Of a stretch of 23,083 bases of DNA, positions 14,264 to 22,698 are shown in pieces (positions within the stretch are counted from its first letter, which is position 1; the number at the start of each line of letters is the position of its first letter). Under the pieces are notes generated by a model, which was not told the DNA's origin, searched no databases, and saw only the letters and a list, made by a program, of their open reading frames with translations. The translations under genes were made by a program, and so were the position numbers. The DNA is taken from contig PEZY01000008.1 in NCBI GenBank assembly GCA_002773855.1, forward strand, positions 1-23,083. The letters run 5' to 3'. Origin of the DNA: Candidatus Buchananbacteria bacterium CG10_big_fil_rev_8_21_14_0_10_33_19. GTDB taxonomy: Bacteria > Patescibacteria > ABY1 > 2-01-FULL-39-33.

Positions 14264-15082
14264 ATGGATAATCCAGAAAATAATCCACAAAACACCAATA
14301 ATAGTGGATCTCAGTCTAATACATCTCCTAATAATCAGTCACAGCCATCATTAGATCATAAGGATTTTGTGGTTAGTAATAATGACACGCCTGCTATTGA
14401 TCATAAACAGGGTATGAGCGCAGAGAACAAAGCTTATTCTGATTCTTCCCACTCTGTTAATAAAATTCTTGATCAAAATGGTAAAGATCAAGGTAGTAGA
14501 ATGGGAATGATTATCACTATCGTCTTGATTGTTATTATTATTGGTGGTATCTGGCAGTCTAATAAAGATAGGGAAGTGAATATTACCAATACTGATGATG
14601 AGGTCAATATTATTGTAGATTCTAACCAAGAAACCGGTAGTGTCACCATAGTTAATGGTGCAGAAGTTGTTAATCAGGATATATTTGCTGGAATTGAGAC
14701 TATAAAGATTAAGGCTTATTACAACAAAGAAGGAGATAATGAATGTGAAAACGTGGCTTTATTAGAAAGAACGGTCGAAAAAAAATATGATTCGCCAGTG
14801 ATTAATACGGTGCGTGGTTTATTGACTCCCTTATCTTCAGAGGAATTAAAGGCTGGTTATTTGTCTAGTATTCCCGAAGGCACTTACCTTAGAAGTGTTG
14901 GCATAGAAAATGGAGTGGCCAAAGTAGTTTTATCTTCAGCTTTAAATAATGTAGCGGGCTCATGTCGGGTAATGGCTATTAGATCTCAAATAGAGAAAAC
15001 TTTATTACAATTTTCTTATATAAAATCTGTGGATATTTGTATCGATGCTAATTGTAATCAAGACGAAATATTGCAGCCTTAA
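14264..15082 (+). CDS. Membrane-anchored GerMN-domain protein
   Basis: This 272-aa protein has an Asn/Ser/Gln-rich, disordered N-terminus (1-78) and one transmembrane helix (about 82-99, IITIVLIVIIIGGIW). The outer region ends in a GerMN domain (about 145-265). The domain is recognised from IKAYYNKE, VINTVRGLLTPLSSEE, YLSSIPEGTYLRSVGIENGV with AKVVLSS following, and RSQIEKTLLQFSYIKSV. GerMN domains occur in spore germination protein GerM and in many envelope lipoproteins and are thought to bind peptidoglycan or other ligands; this organism need not form spores. The four Cys residues in the outer domain (two pairs around ECEN, GSCR and CIDANC) might form disulfides. The gene has its own terminator. 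Confidence 0.8.
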   Translation: MDNPENNPQNTNNSGSQSNTSPNNQSQPSLDHKDFVVSNNDTPAIDHKQGMSAENKAYSDSSHSVNKILDQNGKDQGSRMGMIITIVLIVIIIGGIWQSNKDREVNITNTDDEVNIIVDSNQETGSVTIVNGAEVVNQDIFAGIETIKIKAYYNKEGDNECENVALLERTVEKKYDSPVINTVRGLLTPLSSEELKAGYLSSIPEGTYLRSVGIENGVAKVVLSSALNNVAGSCRVMAIRSQIEKTLLQFSYIKSVDICIDANCNQDEILQP

Positions 15083-15094
15083 ATTTTCTAACTT

Positions 15095-15124
15095 AAAAAC
15101 CTCCTATCATAATAGGAGGTTTTT
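15095..15124 (+). terminator. Terminator of the GerMN gene
   Basis: AAAAACCTCCTAT and ATAGGAGGTTTTT form a 13-bp perfect stem with a 4-nt loop and a T-run. It starts 13 nt after the stop codon. Confidence 0.9.
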
Positions 15125-15127
15125 GTA

Positions 15128-15156
15128 TTGACTGTTATTCTTTTCTTGATTATAAT
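15128..15156 (+). promoter_or_regulatory. Strong promoter of the XRE regulator gene
   Basis: TTGACT (15128-15133), a 17-bp spacer and TATAAT (15151-15156) form a near-consensus sigma-70 promoter. Its -10 runs into the palindrome that follows. Confidence 0.8.
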
Positions 15157-15188
15157 ATATAATATATTGATATCAATATATTATATAT
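15155..15188. promoter_or_regulatory. 34-bp perfect palindrome, likely operator
   Basis: The sequence is exactly symmetric around GATATC (15169-15174) for 17 bp on each side. It overlaps the end of the -10 and covers the expected transcription start of the XRE-type gene. Position and symmetry suggest an operator for autorepression. Because the arms are only A and T apart from one G-C pair, part of the symmetry could be chance. Confidence 0.55.
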
Positions 15189-15207
15189 AAAAATAATTAT
15201 TATTAAT

Positions 15208-15429
15208 GTGAAAAAAATAGCTAATAACATTAAGTTACTCAGACATCAACAGGGGATGTCCCAAGAAGATCTGGCTCATAAAGCTGGCTTAAAAATTTCT
15301 AACCTAGCTAAGCTAGAAGGTGGTTTTAATTGTAATCCAACATTTCGTACCTTATTGGCTTTGGCTAAAGTGTTAACTAAAAATAGTGTAGATAATTTAA
15401 TAAATTTAAAAAAAAATAAAAAAAAGTAG
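15208..15429 (+). CDS. XRE-family HTH transcriptional regulator
   Basis: This 73-aa DNA-binding protein consists of a single Cro/C1-type helix-turn-helix domain: IKLLRHQQGMSQEDLAHKAG (first helices and turn), ISNLAKLEGG (recognition helix and following turn), and FRTLLALAKVL (closing helices). A basic Lys-rich tail follows (LKKNKKK). It starts with GTG; the overlapping ATG two bases earlier meets TGA at once and cannot be used. Proteins this small act as dimers on palindromes, and such a palindrome overlaps its own promoter, so autoregulation is likely. Its targets may include the ABC exporter gene that begins 98 nt downstream. No partner toxin gene is adjacent, so a toxin-antitoxin role has no support. 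Confidence 0.85.
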   Translation: MKKIANNIKLLRHQQGMSQEDLAHKAGLKISNLAKLEGGFNCNPTFRTLLALAKVLTKNSVDNLINLKKNKKK

Positions 15430-15448
15430 TATTTTTGCAAGTAGACAG

Positions 15449-15481
15449 GATTAATAATTTAAGTTAATCTGATTATTAATC
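15449..15481. repeat. Inverted repeat before the ABC exporter gene
   Basis: GATTAATAAT (15449-15458) and ATTATTAATC (15472-15481) are perfect reverse complements 13 bp apart. They lie in the 98-bp gap between the regulator and the exporter. No T-run follows on the plus strand, so an operator is as likely as a terminator. Confidence 0.45.
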
Positions 15482-15527
15482 ACTCCTAATAAGAGTAGGA
15501 TGTTTTAAATCATAATAGTTAAATATA

Positions 15528-17276
15528 ATGAAGCTAATTTGGAAATATTTAAGGGATTATCGAAAGGTGTTAATGCTGACTTTAGTGTTAGCTACGATTA
15601 ATCAAGTTTTTTCTTTACTGGATCCACAAGTCTTTAGATTATTAGTGGATAATTATATAAATAAAACTCAAGAAATTCCCCAGTCTGAATTTATTTATGG
15701 GGTTTTATTTTTATTATTTTTAATGGTTTTAGTGGCTCTAGTCTCTAGAATCGCTAAAAATTTTCAGGATTATTACGTTAATATTATTACTCAAAAAGTG
15801 GGTACTAATCTGTATGCTGATAGTTTAACTCACGCCTTGTCGATACCGTATAGAAGTTTTGAAGATCAAAAATCTGGAGAGATGTTGCAAAAATTACAAA
15901 AAGCTAGAACCGATGTTCAGGTTTTGATTACGAGCTTGATTAATGTTTTGTTTTTATCAATGGTGGGTATGATTTTTGTTTTTGTTTATGCTTTTTGGGT
16001 TAATTGGATGATTGGTTTGGCTTTTTTGATTGTTACACCATCGCTAGCAGCTACAATTTTTATAATCAGTGGCAAAATAAAATCAGCTCAAAAGAAGATT
16101 AATAAAGAAATGACGTCACTAGCTGGTTCCACTACAGAAACTATTAGAAATATTGAATTAGTAAAAAGTTTAGGTTTAGAAAATCAAGAAATATCTCGTT
16201 TAAATAAAGTTAATGATCAAATATTAGGTTTAAATTTAAATAAAATTAAATTAATTAGAATACTTAGCTTTATTCAAGGCACACTAATAAATACTTCAAG
16301 GGGTATTATCTTATTTTTAATGTTGTGGTTGATTTATAATCAAAGTATATCTTTGGGTGAATTTTTCAGTGTTTTCTTTTATTTATTTTTTATATTTAGC
16401 CCACTTGGAGAATTTGGCAATTTAGCTGCCCAATACCAAGAAGGTAAAGCTAGTTTAGAGCAATTAGAAACAATTTTAAAAATACCATCCCAGCCAAAAT
16501 CCAAAGAGTCTATTAGGTTGGATAAAATTAATTCTATTGAATTTAAGGATGTCAGCTTTGGTTATGATGTAAATAGTAAATTAGGCGTCAGTAATGTTAA
16601 TTTAAAAATTGCACCAGGCGAGACAGTAGCTTTTGTGGGTCCGTCAGGATCTGGTAAAACCACTTTAATTAAGTTATTAGTTGGTTTGTATAAACCACAG
16701 TCTGGTAATTTATTATTTAGTGATAAAGATTCAGATGCAGTGGACTATGATTACTTGCGAAGTAAAATTGGTTTAGTTTCACAGGAAACGCAACTTTTCG
16801 CCGGCACGATATTGGATAACTTGTTATTTGTTAGTCCAGGGGCTAGCGAAGAAGAGTGTTTACTAGCCTTAAAAGAAGCATCACTAATGAGTATTGTAGA
16901 AAAAGGTGACAAAGGTTTGAATACGGTTATTGGAGAAGGTGGACTTAAGTTGTCTGGTGGTGAAAGACAGCGACTAGCTATAGCCAGAGCTTTGCTTAGA
17001 AAGCCAGATTTATTAATATTTGATGAAGCCACTAGTAGTTTGGATACTTTAACCGAGAAAGAAATATCACATACTATTAAGCAAATTGCCAAAAAATTTC
17101 CTCAGTTAATTACAGTTTTAATAGCGCATAGATTGTCTACTGTAGCTCAGGCTGATAAGATTTATGTTTTAGCTAATGGTAGTGTTATTGAACATGGCCA
17201 GCATGATGATTTGGTGAAGTCTGGGGGGTTATACGCCTCTTTATGGCATGAGCAATCAATAGTTGAAAGTGACTAA
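15528..17276 (+). CDS. ABC exporter, fused permease and ATPase
   Basis: This 582-aa half-transporter of the MsbA/LmrA type should act as a homodimer in the cytoplasmic membrane. Residues about 1-300 hold six transmembrane helices with the long intracellular loops of type I exporters. The C-terminal ATPase has all key motifs: Walker A GPSGSGKTT (about 370-378), Q-loop VSQETQLF, signature LSGGERQR (about 474-481), Walker B LLIFDEATSSLD (about 493-504) and switch histidine IAHRLST. It should therefore be active. Candidate substrates for this subfamily are lipids, glycolipids, peptides or drugs. The glycosyltransferase and HprK-like genes that follow on the same strand suggest export of an envelope glycolipid or a modified peptide; this is inference. 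No peptidase-C39 domain is present. Confidence 0.95.
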   Translation: MKLIWKYLRDYRKVLMLTLVLATINQVFSLLDPQVFRLLVDNYINKTQEIPQSEFIYGVLFLLFLMVLVALVSRIAKNFQDYYVNIITQKVGTNLYADSLTHALSIPYRSFEDQKSGEMLQKLQKARTDVQVLITSLINVLFLSMVGMIFVFVYAFWVNWMIGLAFLIVTPSLAATIFIISGKIKSAQKKINKEMTSLAGSTTETIRNIELVKSLGLENQEISRLNKVNDQILGLNLNKIKLIRILSFIQGTLINTSRGIILFLMLWLIYNQSISLGEFFSVFFYLFFIFSPLGEFGNLAAQYQEGKASLEQLETILKIPSQPKSKESIRLDKINSIEFKDVSFGYDVNSKLGVSNVNLKIAPGETVAFVGPSGSGKTTLIKLLVGLYKPQSGNLLFSDKDSDAVDYDYLRSKIGLVSQETQLFAGTILDNLLFVSPGASEEECLLALKEASLMSIVEKGDKGLNTVIGEGGLKLSGGERQRLAIARALLRKPDLLIFDEATSSLDTLTEKEISHTIKQIAKKFPQLITVLIAHRLSTVAQADKIYVLANGSVIEHGQHDDLVKSGGLYASLWHEQSIVESD

Positions 17277-17319
17277 AATTAATACAAATATTTGGCTTAT
17301 TAGTAATCAGTGATCAATT

Positions 17320-18483
17320 ATGAAGATTGCCTTGGTTTATGACATGATTTATCCCTACAATATTGGTGGGGCTGAATTAAGAAATTATGAAATCGCTAAA
17401 AGATTATCTCAAAATCATGAGGTGCATCTTTTTGGTGTTAAAATGTGGGATGGTCCAAATATCATAATCAGAGAGGGTATTGTTATTCATGGGGTGTGTA
17501 GGTATTCTGATAAATATAGTTTTTCTGGTTCTAGAACTGTTGGCGAATCGATTATTTTTGGTTTGAAATTATTTTGGCCCCTGTATAAAGAAAGGTTTGA
17601 TATTATAGATGTTTCGGCTTTTGCTTATTTACATTGTTTTACCTCTAGTTTAGTATCTAAAATTAGAAAAACTCCAATTGTTTTTACCTGGCACCAGTAC
17701 TGGGGAAGTTATTGGCAGGAATATTTAGGTAGTATTAAAAGTTTTTTTGGTAGTAAGGTAGAAAAAATGGTTAAATATTTAGGACCTAATCATATTGCAG
17801 TTTCGCAAACAACTAAATTGGATTTAATTAGTGATGGTGTAATTGCAGACAATATACATGTTAATTATTGTGGAGTAGATTTGTCACTGGTAAATAAAAT
17901 TGATAATCTAAAAAAAATATATGATATTATTTTTATTGGTCGTTTAGTTCATCAAAAAAATGTCAAGTTATTAATTGAGGCAATTAAAATTTTGAAAATA
18001 TCTTGGCCAAACATCTTAGTTTGCTTAGTAGGTGATGGGGTAGAAAAAAATAATTTACAGGATTTAGTTAAGAAACATAGCTTAGAAAAAAATATTATTT
18101 TTAAAGGTTCTATTGTGAAAAGAGAAGAGATATTTATTGAATTAAAAAAATCAAAAATATTCGTATTGCCATCTTTATTAGAGGGTTTTGGAATTGTAGT
18201 GATAGAAGCCGAAGCTTGTGGTTTGCCAATTGTGGTGATTAACAATAAATGGAATGCCGCTCAAGAATTGGTAGAATCTGGTAAAAATGGTTTTATTGCC
18301 GATAATAGTCCAATTGATTTGGCTAATAAAGTTAAAAGTATATTAGATGATGATAATTTAATTGACTTAATGTCTAGCGAATCAATTAAAAAATCCAAAG
18401 GCTTTGATTGGGATTCGATTGTTATTGATTTAGAAAAATATTATTTAAGAGTTTTAGCAAATGAACACCAAACTAAATATTAA
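17320..18483 (+). CDS. GT4-family glycosyltransferase
   Basis: This 387-aa GT-B fold enzyme begins with the N-terminal Rossmann domain MKIALVYDMIYPYNIGGAE, in which the GGAE loop contacts the acceptor side. The C-terminal nucleotide-sugar domain has IIFIGRLVHQKNVKLLIEA (about 207-225), LVGDGVEKNNL (about 236-246) and the donor-binding EGFGIVVIEAEACGLPIVV (about 288-306), with both glutamates of the EX7E motif. It transfers a sugar from a nucleotide donor with retention and probably works at the inner face of the membrane on a lipid carrier or envelope glycan. The sugar cannot be read from the sequence. It follows the ABC exporter by 43 nt and overlaps the next gene by 23 nt. Confidence 0.93.
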   Translation: MKIALVYDMIYPYNIGGAELRNYEIAKRLSQNHEVHLFGVKMWDGPNIIIREGIVIHGVCRYSDKYSFSGSRTVGESIIFGLKLFWPLYKERFDIIDVSAFAYLHCFTSSLVSKIRKTPIVFTWHQYWGSYWQEYLGSIKSFFGSKVEKMVKYLGPNHIAVSQTTKLDLISDGVIADNIHVNYCGVDLSLVNKIDNLKKIYDIIFIGRLVHQKNVKLLIEAIKILKISWPNILVCLVGDGVEKNNLQDLVKKHSLEKNIIFKGSIVKREEIFIELKKSKIFVLPSLLEGFGIVVIEAEACGLPIVVINNKWNAAQELVESGKNGFIADNSPIDLANKVKSILDDDNLIDLMSSESIKKSKGFDWDSIVIDLEKYYLRVLANEHQTKY

Positions 18484-19444
18484 AGATATTAAAGTACAAA
18501 TATTTTCTAACGAAAAGTTGGCTTCTTGGATTTGCCATGATTATAGATATTATATTGATAACGATATCGAAAAATATGATTTAAAATTTAATTTATTTTC
18601 TGAAGCCTATAATTATAGTAAACTGCCAAACCTAGTGGCCAAGTTATATCACGATGACTATATTGTTTATGAATCAAAGAACTCTAGGATTATTGATTTT
18701 TTTGGCTATGGGATATCTTTTTATGATATTACTAAAAAAGAAATTAATATTTATTCTGCTGATGAGGATTTTCTTTATGAGATATATTATTTATCATTTG
18801 AATCTTTATTAGGTGAAAAATTAGATGAAAAAGGTTGGCATCGTTTGCATTGTTTGGCTTTAGAAAATAATGGTTTGGCCACAGCTTTACTTTTACCTCC
18901 TGGTGCTGGTAAAAGTACTTTAGCTTTAAAATTTTCTAATCACGATAATATCAGAGTTTTAGCTGAAGACATGTTAATTTATCGGGGTAAAGATTTTTTT
19001 GGCCTGCATTTTCGTTGGGGGACTAGCGATGCATTGTATGCTAATGATGGTCGTCTTATGAAGCGTAAAAAATATAAAGACAAAATATTATTAGATAGTA
19101 CTAAATTTAAATTAGTTCAAAAAGCTCAGCCAAATAATATAATTTTAGGCTGTAGAATATCATCATTGGATAGTAAAATTATAAAAGTTAATAAATTAAA
19201 GTTAGTATATCCATTGTTTAAGAGTATGGTGTTGGGACTAGAACTTCAGCAGTCCTTAGCTTATTTTTTATTACGCAATTATAAAGATGTTTTTCTTAAA
19301 TCAAAAATTGGTCTCGGAAGATTGACGGCTTTGATTAAAATATTAGTGTCATCAAAAACTCATATATTTTATATGGGCTATGGTATAGATAAAAATTTCA
19401 AAACACTAGAGTTATTTATAATAGGTGATAGTAAAAAAAATTAA
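18461..19444 (+). CDS. HprK-like P-loop protein
   Basis: This 327-aa protein has a central phosphate-binding loop LLPPGAGKSTLALKF (about 143-157), followed by VLAEDMLIY, the layout of HPr kinase/phosphorylase and PEP-carboxykinase-like P-loops. The N-terminal 130 residues are Tyr- and Asp-rich and match nothing I know. The C-terminal 100 residues are basic and hydrophobic in places, without the HprK phosphorylase signature, so it is not a classical HprK. Relatives in other bacteria sit in peptide-modification or polysaccharide loci, where some phosphorylate a serine. The ATG lies within the end of the glycosyltransferase gene (23-nt overlap), so the two are translated together. The function is inferred only as ATP/GTP-dependent kinase-like. 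Confidence 0.7.
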   Translation: MNTKLNIKDIKVQIFSNEKLASWICHDYRYYIDNDIEKYDLKFNLFSEAYNYSKLPNLVAKLYHDDYIVYESKNSRIIDFFGYGISFYDITKKEINIYSADEDFLYEIYYLSFESLLGEKLDEKGWHRLHCLALENNGLATALLLPPGAGKSTLALKFSNHDNIRVLAEDMLIYRGKDFFGLHFRWGTSDALYANDGRLMKRKKYKDKILLDSTKFKLVQKAQPNNIILGCRISSLDSKIIKVNKLKLVYPLFKSMVLGLELQQSLAYFLLRNYKDVFLKSKIGLGRLTALIKILVSSKTHIFYMGYGIDKNFKTLELFIIGDSKKN

Positions 19445-19454
19445 TTAATAATAT

Positions 19455-21365
19455 TTATGGTTTTACTGTTACGTTTATTTCTGGCGTGAAATCACCAAAA
19501 AACCCCAAGCCATCTTTATAAATTCTTAGTTTAAATTTATATTTTTCTGGGTTATTTGGTATGACAATATCTTTAGTAAACACAGCAACATCATTTAATC
19601 CAACTTCAGGTTTGTTTAGTTTGAGATTTAAATTATTATATTCTTCTGATTTCATCCGATAATTATCTGATTGATACCAAACATATCCGCTAGTGTTAAC
19701 CATTTTTACTTCTAAGGTTATTGTATCTCCAGCTGTTATAGTATTAGGTATATTGTGCGTTAAAAATTTAGCATCATAATATTGCTCAACTAAAAAACCA
19801 GATTGATTTTCATAAAATATTTTTTCATTATCTGAGGCTGAATTTTTTTTGTAGGCTTCTACCATCATGATTGGATCATGAATATACTTATAATTTTCTT
19901 TTAATATTTCATCAGAATTGGTGACTATTTTTTTTATTTTATTTTGTATTGGAAAAAATACAGCTTGGTAGCTTCTAATCTCTGGTCTGTTAGAAGATAC
20001 GTTATAACCGTGATCATTGGCCCATTTAATTAAATCTATTTCTCCATCTGAGATATGTCTAATTTCACTTCTGATATCATAAAATGGTGTGCCAATAAAT
20101 GTTTTGCCATAGATAAAAATTGGTGGATAGGCAAAAGTAGCTGTGATGATTAAAATAATTATAAATCCCGTTTTAAGATGTTGATGTTTTTCGGATATTT
20201 TAATCAACCCATAAGCCGTGATAATAGATAGCGGGAAGATAGCAAATTCAAAAGTTCTAAAAGGATCAAAAGGCATAGAATCAAGGTTTATATTTTGGAA
20301 GTTGTTAAAAGCTAAAATTATTAATATAAAAAAAGAATAAAATACAGTTATAGCTGTTAATTTATTTAAAACAGTATTTTTGGTATAAAAAAAACCAATA
20401 AAAATGCAACTTAAAAATATAAAAAAGTGAAACCAAATTTGCAGTGGGTAATGTATGGGTAATAAGTTATTGGCTATGAGCCATAAAAGTATAATTATAA
20501 TTAATAGTGAATTTCTTCTATTATCTTTAGTTTTAAATTTATCAAAATTAATCTTTTTAAAAATAAATATAATTGCCATTAATAATAAAAGTATAATTAA
20601 TTGTGAAAAATTAAAATGTAAGGCTAAATTTTTTATAAGTATGAATGAAATTGTAAATAAATATTTCCAATAAATTAAATTGCTTATGGTAAATAATACA
20701 ATTAAGCCAAGACTATATAAGTATTGTTTAAAACTGTTAGCAAAAAATATACTAAAGCCAGTTAACCAGACCAGAGTCATAATGGCTGACCAATGATGAG
20801 TGGGTATAATTAATAGTAAGGCTAATATAAGTAATATGGAATTTTTTATAATGTTATTTTTTTCGGTGATAACCTTGTCAAATAAATAAATAATTATTGG
20901 AAATAAAAATAAGCCTATTGTTTCACGCACTGGCTGTGCTGACCATTGAATATGTGGAATAAAAACAGCAATTAAAAAACAAGCCCAAAGGCTATGTTTA
21001 GTGGGAAAATATTTTTTTAGAAATAAATAATAAAAAACAATACCCAAGCTGGGAAGAATTTGTGGAAAAAATAGAAAAACTTTTAAGGCCGGTAATCCCA
21101 AAGAGGCTATAAAAACTATAATTAAATGGAGAATTGGAAAAGCGCCATAATCTTTATAGCTATTAAATAAATTTAATTGGCCGTTGTTGTCTATAATATA
21201 TTTAATTTGCTGAAAGTCTCTGATACTATCTTCTGTAAATGGTATGGAATAGCCAAATAAATATGGCAGTATTCTTAAGATGTAGGCCAAAAACACAATA
21301 AAAAACAAAATTGTATTATTTTGCTTTAGAAAGTGTTTAATTTTTTTAAGATAATTTGAATTCAT
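19455..21365 (-). CDS. GT-C-like membrane glycosyltransferase with Ig-like tail
   Basis: This 636-aa protein has about 11-13 hydrophobic helices over residues 18-415 and a soluble outer region to the end. The first outer loop carries FTEDSIRDF (43-51), acidic residues placed as in GT-C enzymes (PMT, ArnT, STT3/PglB), which use lipid-linked sugars. A second motif, QWSAQPVRETIGLFLFP, resembles loops of the same superfamily. The C-terminal region holds a mixed domain and then an Ig-like beta sandwich (about 535-636) with TITLEVKMVNTSGYVW, like the NBR1/NEW3-type domains. It likely glycosylates a protein or glycan outside the membrane. It stops 10 nt from the HprK-like gene and runs opposite to it, without a clear terminator in between. 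Confidence 0.75.
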   Translation of the reverse strand: MNSNYLKKIKHFLKQNNTILFFIVFLAYILRILPYLFGYSIPFTEDSIRDFQQIKYIIDNNGQLNLFNSYKDYGAFPILHLIIVFIASLGLPALKVFLFFPQILPSLGIVFYYLFLKKYFPTKHSLWACFLIAVFIPHIQWSAQPVRETIGLFLFPIIIYLFDKVITEKNNIIKNSILLILALLLIIPTHHWSAIMTLVWLTGFSIFFANSFKQYLYSLGLIVLFTISNLIYWKYLFTISFILIKNLALHFNFSQLIILLLLMAIIFIFKKINFDKFKTKDNRRNSLLIIIILLWLIANNLLPIHYPLQIWFHFFIFLSCIFIGFFYTKNTVLNKLTAITVFYSFFILIILAFNNFQNINLDSMPFDPFRTFEFAIFPLSIITAYGLIKISEKHQHLKTGFIIILIITATFAYPPIFIYGKTFIGTPFYDIRSEIRHISDGEIDLIKWANDHGYNVSSNRPEIRSYQAVFFPIQNKIKKIVTNSDEILKENYKYIHDPIMMVEAYKKNSASDNEKIFYENQSGFLVEQYYDAKFLTHNIPNTITAGDTITLEVKMVNTSGYVWYQSDNYRMKSEEYNNLNLKLNKPEVGLNDVAVFTKDIVIPNNPEKYKFKLRIYKDGLGFFGDFTPEINVTVKP

Positions 21366-21446
21366 TGTTAAATTATTTTAAGTAAAATAAAGCTTTTTGT
21401 CTAACTAGTGGGAATGTTTGGTTGTTATGGTTTAAGTAGGATATTA

Positions 21447-21455
21447 TGTTATAAT
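21447..21455 (+). promoter_or_regulatory. Extended -10 upstream of surface-protein pair
   Basis: TGTTATAAT is a perfect extended -10 (TGnTATAAT), 30 nt before the ATG at 21486. No -35 at the right distance is convincing. Confidence 0.45.
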
Positions 21456-21485
21456 ATGGTATATTATATATAAATAAGAGTCCAT

Positions 21486-22697
21486 ATGATAATGAAATTA
21501 AACTTTAAATATAGCAAAAAAAATATAATTTTAGTGACTTTTTTGCTATTAGTTTTGTTTATATTAGTATATTTGATTTATGCTGATTTTAGACAAAAGC
21601 AGGGTATTAGTTTAATTTCTGATGATTTAAAACTAAAATCCACTAAAGATAAAATAGTTTCTTTTACTGAATATCCAGGACCAGATGGTCAGGAAGATAT
21701 TGTGCAATATATTTATGGCACAGATAAAGAAGTGCCTCCAGGTAATTACCAAGGGTTAAGTGAAGATGTAGCCAAGAGAACTCCAAATTCTCAAACTTTT
21801 CTTAAAAGTATCGAAAGACTAGATAATACTAAGGTTAAAGAAAATTATGTAGCTAAGTTTTATGCGGGTACTACTTTCTATCAATCGGAAGACAATAACT
21901 GGTTCTATACTGAAACGGCAACCACTACTAAAACTGCTTTCCTGCAACAAACAGAGAATACTTTGGCTGATCACTTAAAAAGCTTATTTGGTCAGCCAGT
22001 TTTTGCCGGTACTAATACTACTTATTCAGGGGTGGGTGATGGTAATATTAATAACAATAATGCCTCTTGGCCAATAGCCCATGACGCTCAAGTATCTAAT
22101 GGATTTGTTACTAATAATTCACTTATTATTTCATCAGTTCAATATTCCAGTGGTCGTTACCATATAAATCGAGCTTTTTTACCTTTCTATACAGACTCAT
22201 TAGATGATAATGTAATAGTGACATCCGCGAGTTTAAATTTTTATGTTTTTTCTAAGATAAACTTTGATAATGATGGTGATGACTTTATAACTGTAGTGCA
22301 AACCTCTCAAGCTTCGAATACAACTTTAGTGCTTGAAGATTATGACCAATGTGGTGCAATCAGTAATCCTATTGAAGGTGTAGATATTGGTTCTAGAAAA
22401 GATATATCTTCAGATATTGTAGTTAATAGTTTAAATACCTTTAATTTGAACGCCACTGGTGTTAGCTGGATAGCTAAAACTGGTTATACCAAGTTAGGTA
22501 TTCGAGAAGGGCATGATGTAAAAAATAGTGCAGTAGTTACTGCATCTGGTGCCAATTCGGTTTTGATATATGCTAGTGAACAAGCTGGTACTAGCCAGGA
22601 TCCATATTTAACTATTGACTATACATCTACCGTTACAAAAGTAAAAATAGATCAAGCTAAAGTGCAGATTAACAATGCTACTTTTAATATAAATTAA
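21486..22697 (+). CDS. Membrane-anchored DNRLRE-like surface protein
   Basis: This 403-aa protein has an N-terminal membrane anchor (about 13-33) and a long outer part. Residues 45-140 form a variable lead region with LKSTKDKIVSFTEYPGPDG and VPPGNYQGL, also found in the next gene. Residues about 178-385 form a beta-rich domain with YSGVGDGNINNN, INRAFLPFYTDSL, VQTSQAS, LNATGVSWI and LGIREGHD. This pattern resembles the DNRLRE/CBM96-type beta-sandwich often found in candidate-phyla surface proteins. The likely role is attachment or carbohydrate binding outside the cell; this is inference. No catalytic motif is apparent. It is followed after a single base by a paralogue. Confidence 0.75.
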   Translation: MIMKLNFKYSKKNIILVTFLLLVLFILVYLIYADFRQKQGISLISDDLKLKSTKDKIVSFTEYPGPDGQEDIVQYIYGTDKEVPPGNYQGLSEDVAKRTPNSQTFLKSIERLDNTKVKENYVAKFYAGTTFYQSEDNNWFYTETATTTKTAFLQQTENTLADHLKSLFGQPVFAGTNTTYSGVGDGNINNNNASWPIAHDAQVSNGFVTNNSLIISSVQYSSGRYHINRAFLPFYTDSLDDNVIVTSASLNFYVFSKINFDNDGDDFITVVQTSQASNTTLVLEDYDQCGAISNPIEGVDIGSRKDISSDIVVNSLNTFNLNATGVSWIAKTGYTKLGIREGHDVKNSAVVTASGANSVLIYASEQAGTSQDPYLTIDYTSTVTKVKIDQAKVQINNATFNIN

Positions 22698-22698
22698 A

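Noticed and set aside
14351..14629. Antisense open reading frame of 92 codons
   Set aside because: It is a shadow of the GerMN-type gene, with no start signal and a low-complexity composition. The same reasoning removes the antisense frames within the surface protein, gyrA, glycosyltransferase and ABC exporter genes.
15208..15429. XRE gene as the antitoxin of a toxin-antitoxin pair
   Set aside because: No small toxin-like gene (HigB/RelE or HipA type) adjoins it on either side.
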